From positions 62,001 through 126,000 of the forward strand of contig JAZQUI010000016.1 in assembly GCA_045631205.1 (NCBI GenBank): 64,000 nt of DNA, in the 5' to 3' direction. Position 1 is the first letter of the stretch, and the number at the start of each line of letters is the position of its first letter. The notes below the pieces were generated by a model that did no database searches, was not told the DNA's origin, and saw only the letters and a program-made list of their open reading frames with translations. The DNA is from HGM04593 sp045631205. GTDB lineage: Bacteria > Bacteroidota > Bacteroidia > Bacteroidales > Bacteroidaceae. The translations under genes and the position numbers were made by a program. Below are positions 8,101 to 16,042 of the stretch, piece by piece.

Positions 8101-10127
8101 CGGAGAGCATGACCGAGATTGGAGATTACTCATTTACCAACTGCGAAAATCTTGCTTCTATCACTATTCCTAAGAATGTTACTATAATTGGCCAATATGC
8201 GTTCAATGCTTGTTATAGTCTAAATACTATTACCAGCTATGCATCGGCTCCTCCGGCATTGGAAGGAGAGACTGTCTTTAATGGTGTAGATAGAAACATT
8301 CCTGTATATGTTCCGTACTCCGCTGTTGAGGCTTACAAGACTGCCGACTATTGGAAAGAGTTTGCAAATATACTTCCAATGGGTACTTGTGGCGACAATC
8401 TCACTTGGAAGTTGACCGTTGAGGGCGAACTTATAATTGAAGGTACGGGTGCAATGACCGGTGCTCCTTGGAGTGCATTTAGAGAATCCATTAAAAAGAT
8501 CACTATTAAAGAAGGTGTAACCTCTATTTGCGACAATGCATTTGGAGGTTACAACAAGGTGGTTACTGTAACCATTCCAAAGGGCATAACAACAGCCGGG
8601 ATGGAACCTTTCTGGGGCTGTACAGGTGAAGTATATCTCAATTCTATACCTGAATCATCGGATGGTATGATGATGGGCGGTTTCCTCTCCGGCGGAAACT
8701 TTACCAAAGTGATTGTAGGTGGGAATGTAACAGAAATTAAGGATATGGCATTCTTTTATCTTCCGAATTTGGTAGAGGTGGTTCTTCCTGAAAATTTGAC
8801 AAGAATAGGGGAAATGGCTTTTGCAGAGTGTCAAAATCTTACTACGATTACCATTCCTGCCAATGTAACATCAGTCGGCAGGTATGCTTTTGATTATTGT
8901 ACAAGACTCACTTCTGTTGTGTGCAAAGGGGTTATCCCTCCGGTATGTGATGGGGAACTTTTTTGGAATCCGGAGCAAGAACTTGTTTTGTATGTTCCGT
9001 TTGCTACAATTTCAACTTATCAGTCAGCCGATTACTGGAAAAACTTTGATTATGTGGTAGGCACTACCGGTTGTGGCGAAGAACTCACTTGTGAGTTATG
9101 GCCTAATGGCAAGTTGATCATTAGTGGCGAGGGCGTCATTACCGACACTCCTTGGGAGGGATATGAAGAACTGGTTAGAACGCTTGTGATTGCAGAGGGT
9201 GTGACCGGCTTCGCTGATGAGGTTTTTGCCGATTTCAGCAGTTTGGAAACTATAACTTCGTATGCAGTGACACCCCCTGTATGTGGAACGAATGTTTTTG
9301 CCGGTGTAGATAGAACCGCCCCCGTATATGTCCCTATTGACGGGATTGAGGCGTATCGTATGGCTGAAGGATGGAGTGAGTTTGTATATCTTGGTTCTAC
9401 AGATTCACGCTTCTTGCTGGATAGTTTTGCCGAGTATGTACAGGCTGAAGATGAAGAGCTTGAAGAGATTACTTATGTACGTAATTTCAACAATACCGAA
9501 TGGCAGGCTTTGTATGTGCCTTTTGAAATTCCTGTGACCGAGGAGTTCCTTGCAGAGTTTGAGGTGGCCGACCTTAATGACATACGCCAATATGACCGCG
9601 ATGATGACGGCGTTGCCGATGAGACAGTTGTAGAGGCCTTCAAGCTTACCAATGGAGTGCTAAAAGCCAATTACCCTTATCTTATTCGTGCAAAGGAAAT
9701 TGGAGAGAAGAATATTACAGTGACCGATGCCACACTCTACGCAACAGAGGAGAACAGTATCGACTGCTCATCGATACACGAGAAATATATCTTCTCCGGC
9801 ACTTACAATACAATGGATGCTGCTGCACTCGTCGGTTGCTATGCTTTAAGTAGTGGCGTATGGCAACCTATTGCCGACGACGCTTCACTCGGTGCTTTCC
9901 GCTTCTACTTGAATATAGAGAGCCGCGATGGCAATATGCAGGCTGCACGGAACATCAGAATGCGTGTAATAGGCAAGGATGCCGGCGATGGAACAACTGC
10001 CATTGACAATATTTCAGATGCTGAAAAACAGGATTCTGAAATTATTTACGACTTGCAGGGCCGTCCCGTAACAAACCCCAATAAGGGTATATATATAGTA
10101 AACGGCAAGAAAGTATTATTTGAATAG
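5199..10127 (+). CDS. Giant BspA-like LRR_5 surface protein with T9SS-type C-terminal tail
   Basis: The 1642-residue protein has a signal peptide (about residues 1-22) and an N-terminal beta domain (23-175, with RTFYIPVNVQIPEGVEAYVV). Six modules of 110-230 residues follow, starting near residues 175, 385, 617, 831, 1062 and 1290. Each opens with CG(D/E)NLTW-like text, and all but the short last one then carry BspA-type LRR_5 repeats (TSIG..AF..C..L). Modules close with a segment like IPVYVPYSSLEAYKTAD. A second beta domain (about 1420-1600) and a final IYDLQGRPV...GIYIVNGKKV tail complete it. That tail matches the T9SS type A sorting-domain pattern, so export and surface anchoring are likely, given porU and porV in this window. 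BspA-like proteins mediate adhesion in oral Bacteroidetes; the ligand here is unknown. Confidence 0.88.
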   Translation: MKKRVLLLMTAILLCVSNIVAATLEVTIGESKWRTFYIPVNVQIPEGVEAYVVASVSDGYVNLNKIEGDVIAAATPVLLNAAAGIYEFVIAGVAAEVGNNLLVGTSASNYVTISSDCNYYVFDEDKCAWFPAVEVDGMENCFLAEAGKAYLEVPAIMAESSPYLFIEGATATLASGICGENLTWKLTAEGELIIEGTGTMTNYEEHSAPWFAYKDDILAVTIKSGVTTIGNYAVGNCSKLTTVTLPEGITSIGIQAFQYCDKLTSLTLQAGLTTIGWGSFYGCNNLTVTLPEGLKEIGNYAFSDCKLGSIIMPESLTEIGMYAFRSCDLTSIVCKAVTPPSMLAGFDGDPFLDVNKNIPVYVPYSSLEAYKTADCWTGFTNIQPMGICGDNLTWRLTPENELIVEGIGEITSTPWSIYSDQISTVTLGEGVANITDWAFGYYPNLTSVAIPASVTTIGGYAFMSCSSLASVTIAENSQMASIGASAFKECSNLTSFTLPASVTAIEGDAFWRTGLTSFIIPENSQLATIGDWAFHESAGLATISFPASLTSIGYFAFYSCNFTSITCNAVTPPSAGNAFPSTDASALIYVPAVAVDAYKEADGWSAFTNIQPIIIDSGTCGDNLTWKYLDGDELVIEGTGDMYNYSNNPAAPWSSYRGSIKSVNIKDGVTSIGSWAFAQCSALTDVSISESVITIGGDAFRECSILEEITLPIGLTQLGTGVFLYCNALRTITVPEGVTIIGSDTFEFCPNLNSITFPSSLTEIGPWALKGAYNLASITCKATTPPSLGSSVFSGVNSDIPVYVPTASVETYKTADGWSYFTNIQPIIIASGTCGDNLTWKLIDGGELVIEGAGAMNSGESWSQYKDAIKKVTIMEGVTSICDWAFHQFPNLATVTVPASVTTISRAFEGCSSLSSFTIAEGSKLTHIGAYTFATCTSLASFTIPEGMTILDGWVFASCNSLTSVVFPESMTEIGDYSFTNCENLASITIPKNVTIIGQYAFNACYSLNTITSYASAPPALEGETVFNGVDRNIPVYVPYSAVEAYKTADYWKEFANILPMGTCGDNLTWKLTVEGELIIEGTGAMTGAPWSAFRESIKKITIKEGVTSICDNAFGGYNKVVTVTIPKGITTAGMEPFWGCTGEVYLNSIPESSDGMMMGGFLSGGNFTKVIVGGNVTEIKDMAFFYLPNLVEVVLPENLTRIGEMAFAECQNLTTITIPANVTSVGRYAFDYCTRLTSVVCKGVIPPVCDGELFWNPEQELVLYVPFATISTYQSADYWKNFDYVVGTTGCGEELTCELWPNGKLIISGEGVITDTPWEGYEELVRTLVIAEGVTGFADEVFADFSSLETITSYAVTPPVCGTNVFAGVDRTAPVYVPIDGIEAYRMAEGWSEFVYLGSTDSRFLLDSFAEYVQAEDEELEEITYVRNFNNTEWQALYVPFEIPVTEEFLAEFEVADLNDIRQYDRDDDGVADETVVEAFKLTNGVLKANYPYLIRAKEIGEKNITVTDATLYATEENSIDCSSIHEKYIFSGTYNTMDAAALVGCYALSSGVWQPIADDASLGAFRFYLNIESRDGNMQAARNIRMRVIGKDAGDGTTAIDNISDAEKQDSEIIYDLQGRPVTNPNKGIYIVNGKKVLFE

Positions 10128-10138
10128 AAAGAGCTACT

Positions 10139-10300
10139 ATGAAATTGAAATATAACAAGCCTACTGTTGAGAGTGTGGAACTCAACACTGCTACAACGAT
10201 ATTGTCCGGTTCTGTGACAACAGGGGTTGGCAACACGCCCTCGCGTCCCGATGCCAACGTTCATCGCAATAATTGGGGAGATCTTTGGAATAAGAATTAA
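10139..10300 (+). CDS. Small protein of the WGDLW type, downstream of T9SS cargo
   Basis: A 53-codon frame starts 11 bases after the stop of the giant LRR protein. It begins MKLKYNKPTVESVELN and ends NNWGDLWNKN. A second gene at 33463-33621, placed the same way after the other giant cargo gene, begins MKKEYISPLVEAVSVD and ends GKWGDLWKQ. In both the Pro is at residue 8, Val-Glu at 10-11 and WGDLW at exactly 46-50, while the middle is unrelated. There is no signal peptide or membrane segment. I do not recognise a function. Short proteins starting with a similar K.Y..P..E pattern occur in Bacteroidales as hypothetical proteins, as far as I recall. Confidence 0.75.
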   Translation: MKLKYNKPTVESVELNTATTILSGSVTTGVGNTPSRPDANVHRNNWGDLWNKN

Positions 10301-10340
10301 CATTAACAGAGAAATTTTTTATAGAGATTTTATTTGGTAC

Positions 10341-10380
10341 GACAAGAGGCTGATTTTTTGGTCAGCCTCTTGTCTCATTT
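10341..10380 (+). terminator. Hairpin terminator after the LRR protein / small protein pair
   Basis: A perfect 13-bp stem GACAAGAGGCTGA / TCAGCCTCTTGTC (10341-10353 and 10362-10374) encloses a T-rich loop. The T-run after it is short (TCATTTTA), so it may need help from other factors. Confidence 0.75.
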
Positions 10381-10507
10381 TAAACACTTGGCAATCTTTG
10401 ATTGTATCTTTAAAAAGTTGTAACTTTAGAAGTTGTTTAAAATTTATTTCGTGATTGTTTAAAGATTGTTTTTTAGCTTTTAATCGCAATTCTAATTCTT
10501 TATTTCT

Positions 10508-10515
10508 TACTTTTG
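10508..10515 (+). promoter_or_regulatory. Promoter -7 box TACTTTTG
   Basis: An exact TAnnTTTG element lies 17 bases upstream of the ATG at 10533. It shows that the translation start is 10533 and that the in-frame upstream ATG at 10455 is not used. No clear -33 TTTG is visible. Confidence 0.6.
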
Positions 10516-10532
10516 CAGAAATTTGTAAAAAG

Positions 10533-11489
10533 ATGAACCCACGACAATTTTTCCGCGACTGGTCTCTACCAATAACCATGGTAGCAGGTGTGGTTATGTA
10601 TCTCATCTATGTAAATATACCAATCTTTGACGGAACGCATCATATAGCAGCAAAAGCAATATCAGTAATTCAGCCATTACTCATTTTTTTGATGCTCTTT
10701 GTAACCTTCTGCAAGGTGCGTTATACCGAACTTCGTCTTCGTGGGTGGTATTTTGTATTACTCGCCTTTCAGATGTTCTTCCTGGTGGGTATCTCGCTTT
10801 CTATTGCTTTGTTCAAGGATATGCCTGGCGACTTGCAGGTGCTTCTTGAAGCAGCTATGCTTTGCCTTTTGTGTCCCACGGCGACAGCTGCGGCTGTAAT
10901 CACTGCAAAACTGGGTGGCAGTGCGGCATCACTCATATCATACACGATGCTTATAAATGTGTCGGTAGCTGTGGTGGCTCCACTTTGTCTCTCTTTCTCT
11001 CACCCCGTTGAGGGAGGAACTTTTATGTCGTCGTTCTTGCTCATTTTGGGAAGAGTGTTCCCTTTGCTGCTTTTTCCCCTGTTATGTGCCGAGCTCTTGC
11101 GCAAGTTTCTTCCCGCTGTACACAATTTTTTTGTTGTGAACGGCCGTAATTCCCCGTTTTATCTGTGGCTGGTTGCTCTGTCGCTTGCAATAGCAATGAC
11201 CGCACGCGCCATTGCTAACAGTGATATCACCATCGAGGTTATGGTAGGTATTGCGGTGGTGTCGCTTGTGTGTTGTCTTGTGCAGTTTGCCTTTGGAAAG
11301 TGGGTTGGAGCTCGTAGTGGCGAAAGAATTACTGGCGGGCAGGCATTGGGGCAGAAAAATACCGTGTTTGCCATTTGGCTGGCATATACATTCCTCACAC
11401 CCGTTACGGCTATCGCCGGGGGCTTCTATTCGTTGTGGCACAATATTGTGAACACGTGGCAGATGTACAAACATAATCACAAAAAGTAA
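10533..11489 (+). CDS. BASS-superfamily-like integral membrane transporter
   Basis: The 318-residue protein starting MNPRQFFRDW is almost entirely hydrophobic, with about nine or ten predicted membrane segments. The segments LLCPTATAAAVITAKLGGSA and GQALGQKNTVFAIWLAYTFL resemble the two discontinuous helices of bile acid:sodium symporter-fold transporters, and Bacteroides relatives are annotated simply as transporters. Substrate is unknown. The start is set by a -7 box 17 bases upstream. An acyltransferase gene follows after 6 bases, so the two likely form an operon, which may suggest export or handling of an acylated compound, though this is only inference. Confidence 0.7.
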   Translation: MNPRQFFRDWSLPITMVAGVVMYLIYVNIPIFDGTHHIAAKAISVIQPLLIFLMLFVTFCKVRYTELRLRGWYFVLLAFQMFFLVGISLSIALFKDMPGDLQVLLEAAMLCLLCPTATAAAVITAKLGGSAASLISYTMLINVSVAVVAPLCLSFSHPVEGGTFMSSFLLILGRVFPLLLFPLLCAELLRKFLPAVHNFFVVNGRNSPFYLWLVALSLAIAMTARAIANSDITIEVMVGIAVVSLVCCLVQFAFGKWVGARSGERITGGQALGQKNTVFAIWLAYTFLTPVTAIAGGFYSLWHNIVNTWQMYKHNHKK

Positions 11490-11495
11490 TTTATT

Positions 11496-12467
11496 ATGGA
11501 AAACGCACAAGTTGTAAAAGCAAGGATTTACTGGATAGACTGGTTTAAGACCTTGGGTATGTTGTTTGTTGTCTTCGGGCATATGTTCCCTCCCAAGGAC
11601 CATTATATATATGCTTTTAATGTGCCTCTGTTTTTCATACTTTCGGGCTTTCTTGCCAAGCGTGAAGAGAATGCGAAATTGTTCTGGAAAAAATTGTTTT
11701 ATAATATGATAGTGCCACTCTTTGTGTTGGCATTGTTGTCGTGGTTGTATAACCAGTTTGTTTATGAGATATATGGAGAGTTCAGTCCCAAGAAGCTGTC
11801 ACGCTTTGTGTTTGGTGTTCTGCTGGGTAAGTACAAGTATTTGCGTGAATGCTGGTTCATTTACACATTGGTTATAATAAAGATTATATATCAGTACCTG
11901 CCGCAAAAGTGGGAGAAGATTGCTAATATATCGTTAGTGCTTGTGTTTACTTTGGTAGCGGTGGTTTTGTCTGTTTTCAACAAATTTTCGGGCAGTGCAT
12001 TTTTGAATATTGTGGTTTCCTATCAATTCTTTGCACTGGGCCTGTTCCTTTCAAAATACAAAAGTGCTATCAACGGTTTCCGTAATATAAAGGTAGAGGT
12101 TGCTGTTCTTTTGGTTTCTCTTGCGGTGTTGTATTTGTCGGGAAGATACAATGGTGCTGTGTGGATGTTTATAAATGATTATGGAAAGAACATTGTGCTA
12201 TTCTTTACCGGTGGAATTTCCGGTACAGTCGCTGTGTATGTTGTTGCCCGTTGGCTTGCAGGGTGGCGTAACGTTGTAGTCGATTCCATTTCAACAGGAA
12301 GTATAGTGCTTCTTGGTCTTCACTTTCCGGTGGCAAAGTATCTGTCTTCTGTAACTTCCTACAATTTTCTTGCAGCCGTTGCAATAGTTCTTGCTTTTGT
12401 GCCTGTAATTATGTTCTGCGAGCGTTATATCCCGTGGATGATAGGTTTGTATCGTGTGCGTAAGTAA
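11496..12467 (+). CDS. Membrane acyltransferase, acyltransferase 3 family
   Basis: The 323-residue protein has about ten membrane segments and the N-terminal signature of the acyltransferase 3 family. WIDWFKTLGMLFVVFGHMF carries the conserved His, and FNVPLFFILSGFLAKR follows. Members O-acetylate or O-acylate surface sugars and other exported molecules at the inner membrane. The gene follows the transporter by 6 bases and ends at a strong bidirectional terminator. The acceptor cannot be told from sequence. The short spacing to the neighbouring transporter is the only functional hint. Confidence 0.8.
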   Translation: MENAQVVKARIYWIDWFKTLGMLFVVFGHMFPPKDHYIYAFNVPLFFILSGFLAKREENAKLFWKKLFYNMIVPLFVLALLSWLYNQFVYEIYGEFSPKKLSRFVFGVLLGKYKYLRECWFIYTLVIIKIIYQYLPQKWEKIANISLVLVFTLVAVVLSVFNKFSGSAFLNIVVSYQFFALGLFLSKYKSAINGFRNIKVEVAVLLVSLAVLYLSGRYNGAVWMFINDYGKNIVLFFTGGISGTVAVYVVARWLAGWRNVVVDSISTGSIVLLGLHFPVAKYLSSVTSYNFLAAVAIVLAFVPVIMFCERYIPWMIGLYRVRK

Positions 12468-12477
12468 CAAATAGAAT

Positions 12478-12519
12478 AATAACAAAAACGGCTCCCAATC
12501 GGGAGCCGTATTTGTTATT
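12478..12519. terminator. Bidirectional terminator between convergent genes
   Basis: A perfect ACGGCTCCC / GGGAGCCGT stem (12488-12496 and 12501-12509) has a 4-base loop. It is flanked by complementary AATAACAAA and TTTGTTATT arms, so it can act in both directions, for the acyltransferase gene (+) and the GH84 gene (-). Confidence 0.9.
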
Positions 12520-12529
12520 GCGTGGTTAA

Positions 12530-14755
12530 TTATCTCTTTACGAACTTGAAGTTCTTGAAGTAAACCTGCTGCTCGCTGCCACTGATGTTGGTGATGCGCA
12601 GTGCGCTTGCTGTCATACCGCCGAGTTCGTTGCCTGTGTGAATTACAGGGTCATTATCAGAGTAGTGTAAGAGTGATACCTCGCGCCAGTTGCCATTGAC
12701 AAGCAACTCGAGTTTGAAGTTCTTTGCAACGCCGTTGATGCCGAAGTTGAAGTCCATACCCTGGAAGGTGATGGCGCGGTCGCTCTCAACGATAAATTCA
12801 CCGCCGTCCTGCCAGTTGATAACCTCGAGTGCCGATGCTACGGTAACATCGCTGCCACGTACGCTCACGGGGAGCAACGCAAGCTGTTTTACAGTAGATT
12901 TAACCTTGAAGGGGTTGTAGTCGGCTGCTGTGTCGAGTTCCCTGCCATTCTGCTTGTTGTAAGTTTCGGTAGCCTGTGTAAAGAGTGTCTGAATGGTGGG
13001 GAGCAACACTTTTGTACCGAGTTTTGTACCGGTCTGGTAGGGGTGGAGCATCGACTTGTCGTTCTCGTTGTTGTACATCTGTTTCTGTATAGAACGTGCC
13101 TGCGCGTAGAGGTTCTCGAAGTTCAAGAAGGTGTACTCCTTGGTTTTCTTCTCGGCAACCTTTCTCATTTCGCACACAATGTTACCATAGTCGGCAAGGA
13201 GTTTGCCTTGCAACAACCAGGGGCGCAATTCGTGTATAAGCTGGGGGTTGGTCTCGTCAACGAGCAAGAGGTCACAAGCGAGTTTCAGCTCGGTACATTT
13301 CTGTGCAAGTGCCTCAATGGCTTCTGCATTTCCGCCAATGGCATCTTGTGCAGTTTGTTTGAGTTCTTCACCCTCTTCACGACGGAAACCGTGGCCGTTG
13401 GGGCCGAGGTCTTTGTTGTAAAGTGCGAATGTTTTGAGTGCTTGGTCGTTGCCGGGCAATATGCTGCGGAGGCTCTTCTCCCAGTTGCTCTGGTAGTTGT
13501 AGTTCTCCATTGACCAGCAGTAGTCGGCAATACCGTAGAGTGAAATCTTGGATGTCTCTGCATACTCCATGGGGTTGCTCACGAAGCCCGAAACAAGGGG
13601 AGCAATGTCCTGTCCGTTGCCGTAGAGGGGGCCCATAAGCATATGGTCGCGTACAAAGTCATTCACGGGGAAGTTGAGCCAGATGTAAGCCTTGCGCTGT
13701 ATACGCTCGTTAATCCACTCCATTGTGCCCTTGTCGATGCATGCAACCACAGAGTTTCCTGTCCACATAATCTCGATACCCTTGTTCATTGTTGTACCAA
13801 GAGTGCGCAAGTAGCCTTTAGCCTCGTTTGCCCAGCCACGGTTGTACTCGGTGGGGCACATAATAAGGGGTGCAACATCTTTTTTCTTCTGTATGAAGTT
13901 GTCGTCAACATAGTTGAGAAGCTCGGCCTGTTTGTCGGCTTTTGTACCCTCGCCCCAGATATCGTCGAAGAATACGGCGAAGGCGCGTACGCCGAGGTCG
14001 TACATCTTCTCGAGTTTGGCAACAAGAGCGTCGCGGTCCTCGGTTGTCCATTTGATATCAACACCCGGGTGTATAGCCCAGTAGAAGTTTACATAGTTCT
14101 TTTTGGCAACCTCCACAAGCTCGGCAATACGGTTAGCCTCTGCCTCGGGGTAGGGAACGCGCCATTTGTCGCGGTGCCAGGGGTCGTCCTTGGGGCCGTA
14201 GATATATACGTTCATCTTGTTCTTGCCGTAGAACTCCAACTGGCTCAAGCGTGCAGCGTGGCTCCAGGGTGTGCCGTAGAAGCCCTCTACTGTTCCGCGG
14301 AAGGGAACATCGGGCCAGTCGGCAACGGCTACCTCTTCGTATATGCCATTTGCAATGTGCTGCAAGAGCGACTGAATACCGTAAAAAAGACCGCGCTCGT
14401 CGCTACCGGCGATAACGATGCCCTCCTGTGATATCTTGAAGTAGTAACCCTCGGCCTGCTCGGGAATGTACTTGTTGTATTTCTTAACCTCTTTGTCACC
14501 TTTTACACCAAGTGTTACTTTGTACTTCTGCTTGGGCGCAATCTCGGGTTTTGCCTGTTTGATTGCCTCGCCGATGTATCCGTTTATGTACTTGTCGGCT
14601 GCAACGATAGTCCATTTTGCGGGAACTTCGTACCAAACTTCGGCAGGTGCCCACAGGATTTTCTTCCATTGGGGGTTTCTGGTCCAGTAACTGGCCTGTA
14701 CTGTGCATAATGCGGCTATAAGCAAAATGCCTAATGCAAAAATCTTCTTGTTCAT
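12530..14755 (-). CDS. Secreted beta-N-acetylglucosaminidase, glycoside hydrolase family 84
   Basis: The 741-residue protein has a signal peptide (1-21), an N-terminal GH20b-like domain (to about residue 145), a GH84 catalytic barrel (about 150-430) and C-terminal helical and beta domains. Family signatures are FRGTVEGFYGTPWSH, NVYIYGPKDDPWHRDKWR and the catalytic Asp pair Asp264-Asp265 in FFDDIWGEG, which supports substrate-assisted hydrolysis of N-acetylglucosaminides. Likely targets are host mucin or other GlcNAc-containing glycans in the periplasm or at the surface. It lies 20 bases after the porin gene, with the DASS transporter upstream of that, so the three form an apparent operon with no SusC/SusD pair. 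There is no T9SS-type tail. Confidence 0.93.
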   Translation of the reverse strand: MNKKIFALGILLIAALCTVQASYWTRNPQWKKILWAPAEVWYEVPAKWTIVAADKYINGYIGEAIKQAKPEIAPKQKYKVTLGVKGDKEVKKYNKYIPEQAEGYYFKISQEGIVIAGSDERGLFYGIQSLLQHIANGIYEEVAVADWPDVPFRGTVEGFYGTPWSHAARLSQLEFYGKNKMNVYIYGPKDDPWHRDKWRVPYPEAEANRIAELVEVAKKNYVNFYWAIHPGVDIKWTTEDRDALVAKLEKMYDLGVRAFAVFFDDIWGEGTKADKQAELLNYVDDNFIQKKKDVAPLIMCPTEYNRGWANEAKGYLRTLGTTMNKGIEIMWTGNSVVACIDKGTMEWINERIQRKAYIWLNFPVNDFVRDHMLMGPLYGNGQDIAPLVSGFVSNPMEYAETSKISLYGIADYCWSMENYNYQSNWEKSLRSILPGNDQALKTFALYNKDLGPNGHGFRREEGEELKQTAQDAIGGNAEAIEALAQKCTELKLACDLLLVDETNPQLIHELRPWLLQGKLLADYGNIVCEMRKVAEKKTKEYTFLNFENLYAQARSIQKQMYNNENDKSMLHPYQTGTKLGTKVLLPTIQTLFTQATETYNKQNGRELDTAADYNPFKVKSTVKQLALLPVSVRGSDVTVASALEVINWQDGGEFIVESDRAITFQGMDFNFGINGVAKNFKLELLVNGNWREVSLLHYSDNDPVIHTGNELGGMTASALRITNISGSEQQVYFKNFKFVKR

Positions 14756-14775
14756 AGTCGTAAATGTTATATTGT

Positions 14776-16014
14776 TTAGAAATTATATCTGAGCATACCG
14801 CACAAACGGTGGTTGGTTACGCGGTGCATGTCCTCAATCTTGTATTTGCTGTCAGCAGTGCCGTAACCCACAGTGGTGGGGTTGTATTCAAGGCCGATAG
14901 AGAGTGCATTGTGGGTGTAGAGCACGCTGGGTGCGATGCGCCAAATGTATCCGGCATTCTTTTCACCTTTAAGATAGATGGGGCCTGTTATTTCGTCGCC
15001 ACAACCAAGGTTTTTGGTGTATCCGGCGAAGAGGCAGTAGGTGAAGAAACCTTTCTTCATCTTGTGTTTGTAGGTGATATCCATCCATCCGGCAATGCTT
15101 CGCAAGGGGCTGTACTCCTGCTCGCCGTTAGCCTTTTTCTCTGTTACGGCATAACCGCTTACCATACTAAGGTGGCCGGCATTCTCAGCATATGTTATGC
15201 GTCCCTTTATGCCCCAGTTGCCGCTCTTGTATGATGCGAAGATTGTGGGCGAAATGGTTACGATGCTCTCCTCAACTTTTACGGGGCCGTTGACACTTTC
15301 TGCTTTGTTGCGGGGCTTAAGAGTAAGAATGTCCACACCAGCACCTGCCTGGAATTTCTTGTTCTTGTACATTGCCTGGAAGTAAAGCTCGGGAACCACA
15401 GCGTCGCGTGCGTAGTCGAACTTGCTGCCGTCGGGGCCGGGTGATGTGTACTGGTATTGGTAGAGCGCAGTTGCGGTGAGTGTGAAATCCTTAATGCGGT
15501 AGTCGTAACGAACCTGCGGGCTACGGCTGAAAGGAGTGAAAGGAGCACCGGTCTCGAGTGTAAATACATCGGGCATCATATCACCCATCATGGGGTGCCA
15601 TGCCTGTCCCACGAGAACATCGTGTTTATCCCACGACATCTTAGCGTATGCCTGACGTATGCGGAATACAGTGTTGCTTGTGCCGAATCCAGCAAAGTCG
15701 GCCTCAATCTTTGCCGAAGTCTTTGCTCCCAGGAACTCGGGGCCGGTGATATTCAAACCCAAACGGGTGGTGATACTCAACAACATCATGTTGCTCTTCT
15801 CGTTGAGGTCGTCACCATAGATATCCTTGTTCCAGTCTTTGGGCATATAATAGAACTGTTCGCTGTTCGATGTGTAGCTTTCGCGGTTGTCGTAGCAAGC
15901 GTAGTTCCTGATAAATCCATAGAGCTTGATGTTTACCTGGTCAAGAATTTTACTTTGTGAGTAGCTGCCGGCTGCGATGCAAGCAAAGGCTGCAAGTAAA
16001 AATAACTTTTTCAT
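14776..16014 (-). CDS. Outer-membrane beta-barrel porin (DcaP-like)
   Basis: The 412-residue protein starts with a signal peptide (MKKLFLLAAFACIAAGSYSQ). It has alternating beta-strand patterns throughout and ends in an aromatic C-terminal strand (LCGMLRYNF), as outer-membrane barrels do. The N-terminal KLYGFIRNYACYDNRES and the RIRQAYAKM..DKHDVLVGQAW segment resemble DcaP-type anion porins. It sits 28 bases after a DASS anion symporter gene and 20 bases before the GH84 gene, so it probably admits the substrate of the inner-membrane symporter. The specific family is a judgement from pattern, not a search. Confidence 0.7.
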   Translation of the reverse strand: MKKLFLLAAFACIAAGSYSQSKILDQVNIKLYGFIRNYACYDNRESYTSNSEQFYYMPKDWNKDIYGDDLNEKSNMMLLSITTRLGLNITGPEFLGAKTSAKIEADFAGFGTSNTVFRIRQAYAKMSWDKHDVLVGQAWHPMMGDMMPDVFTLETGAPFTPFSRSPQVRYDYRIKDFTLTATALYQYQYTSPGPDGSKFDYARDAVVPELYFQAMYKNKKFQAGAGVDILTLKPRNKAESVNGPVKVEESIVTISPTIFASYKSGNWGIKGRITYAENAGHLSMVSGYAVTEKKANGEQEYSPLRSIAGWMDITYKHKMKKGFFTYCLFAGYTKNLGCGDEITGPIYLKGEKNAGYIWRIAPSVLYTHNALSIGLEYNPTTVGYGTADSKYKIEDMHRVTNHRLCGMLRYNF

Positions 16015-16042
16015 AATTTTTTATATTTATGTGATTTGTTTT

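Noticed and set aside
5700..9400. Regular repeats that might be taken for a CRISPR array or satellite
   Set aside because: The repeats are imperfect, in frame, and encode LRR_5 units. No short identical direct repeats with unique spacers are present anywhere in the window.
10455..10532. N-terminal extension of the transporter gene starting at 10455
   Set aside because: A perfect -7 promoter box (10508-10515) lies inside it, so transcription starts after this ATG. The start at 10533 is used instead.
13643..14431. A 262-codon plus-strand frame opposite the GH84 gene
   Set aside because: The GH84 catalytic residues are on the other strand. The frame has no start context and no recognisable domain.
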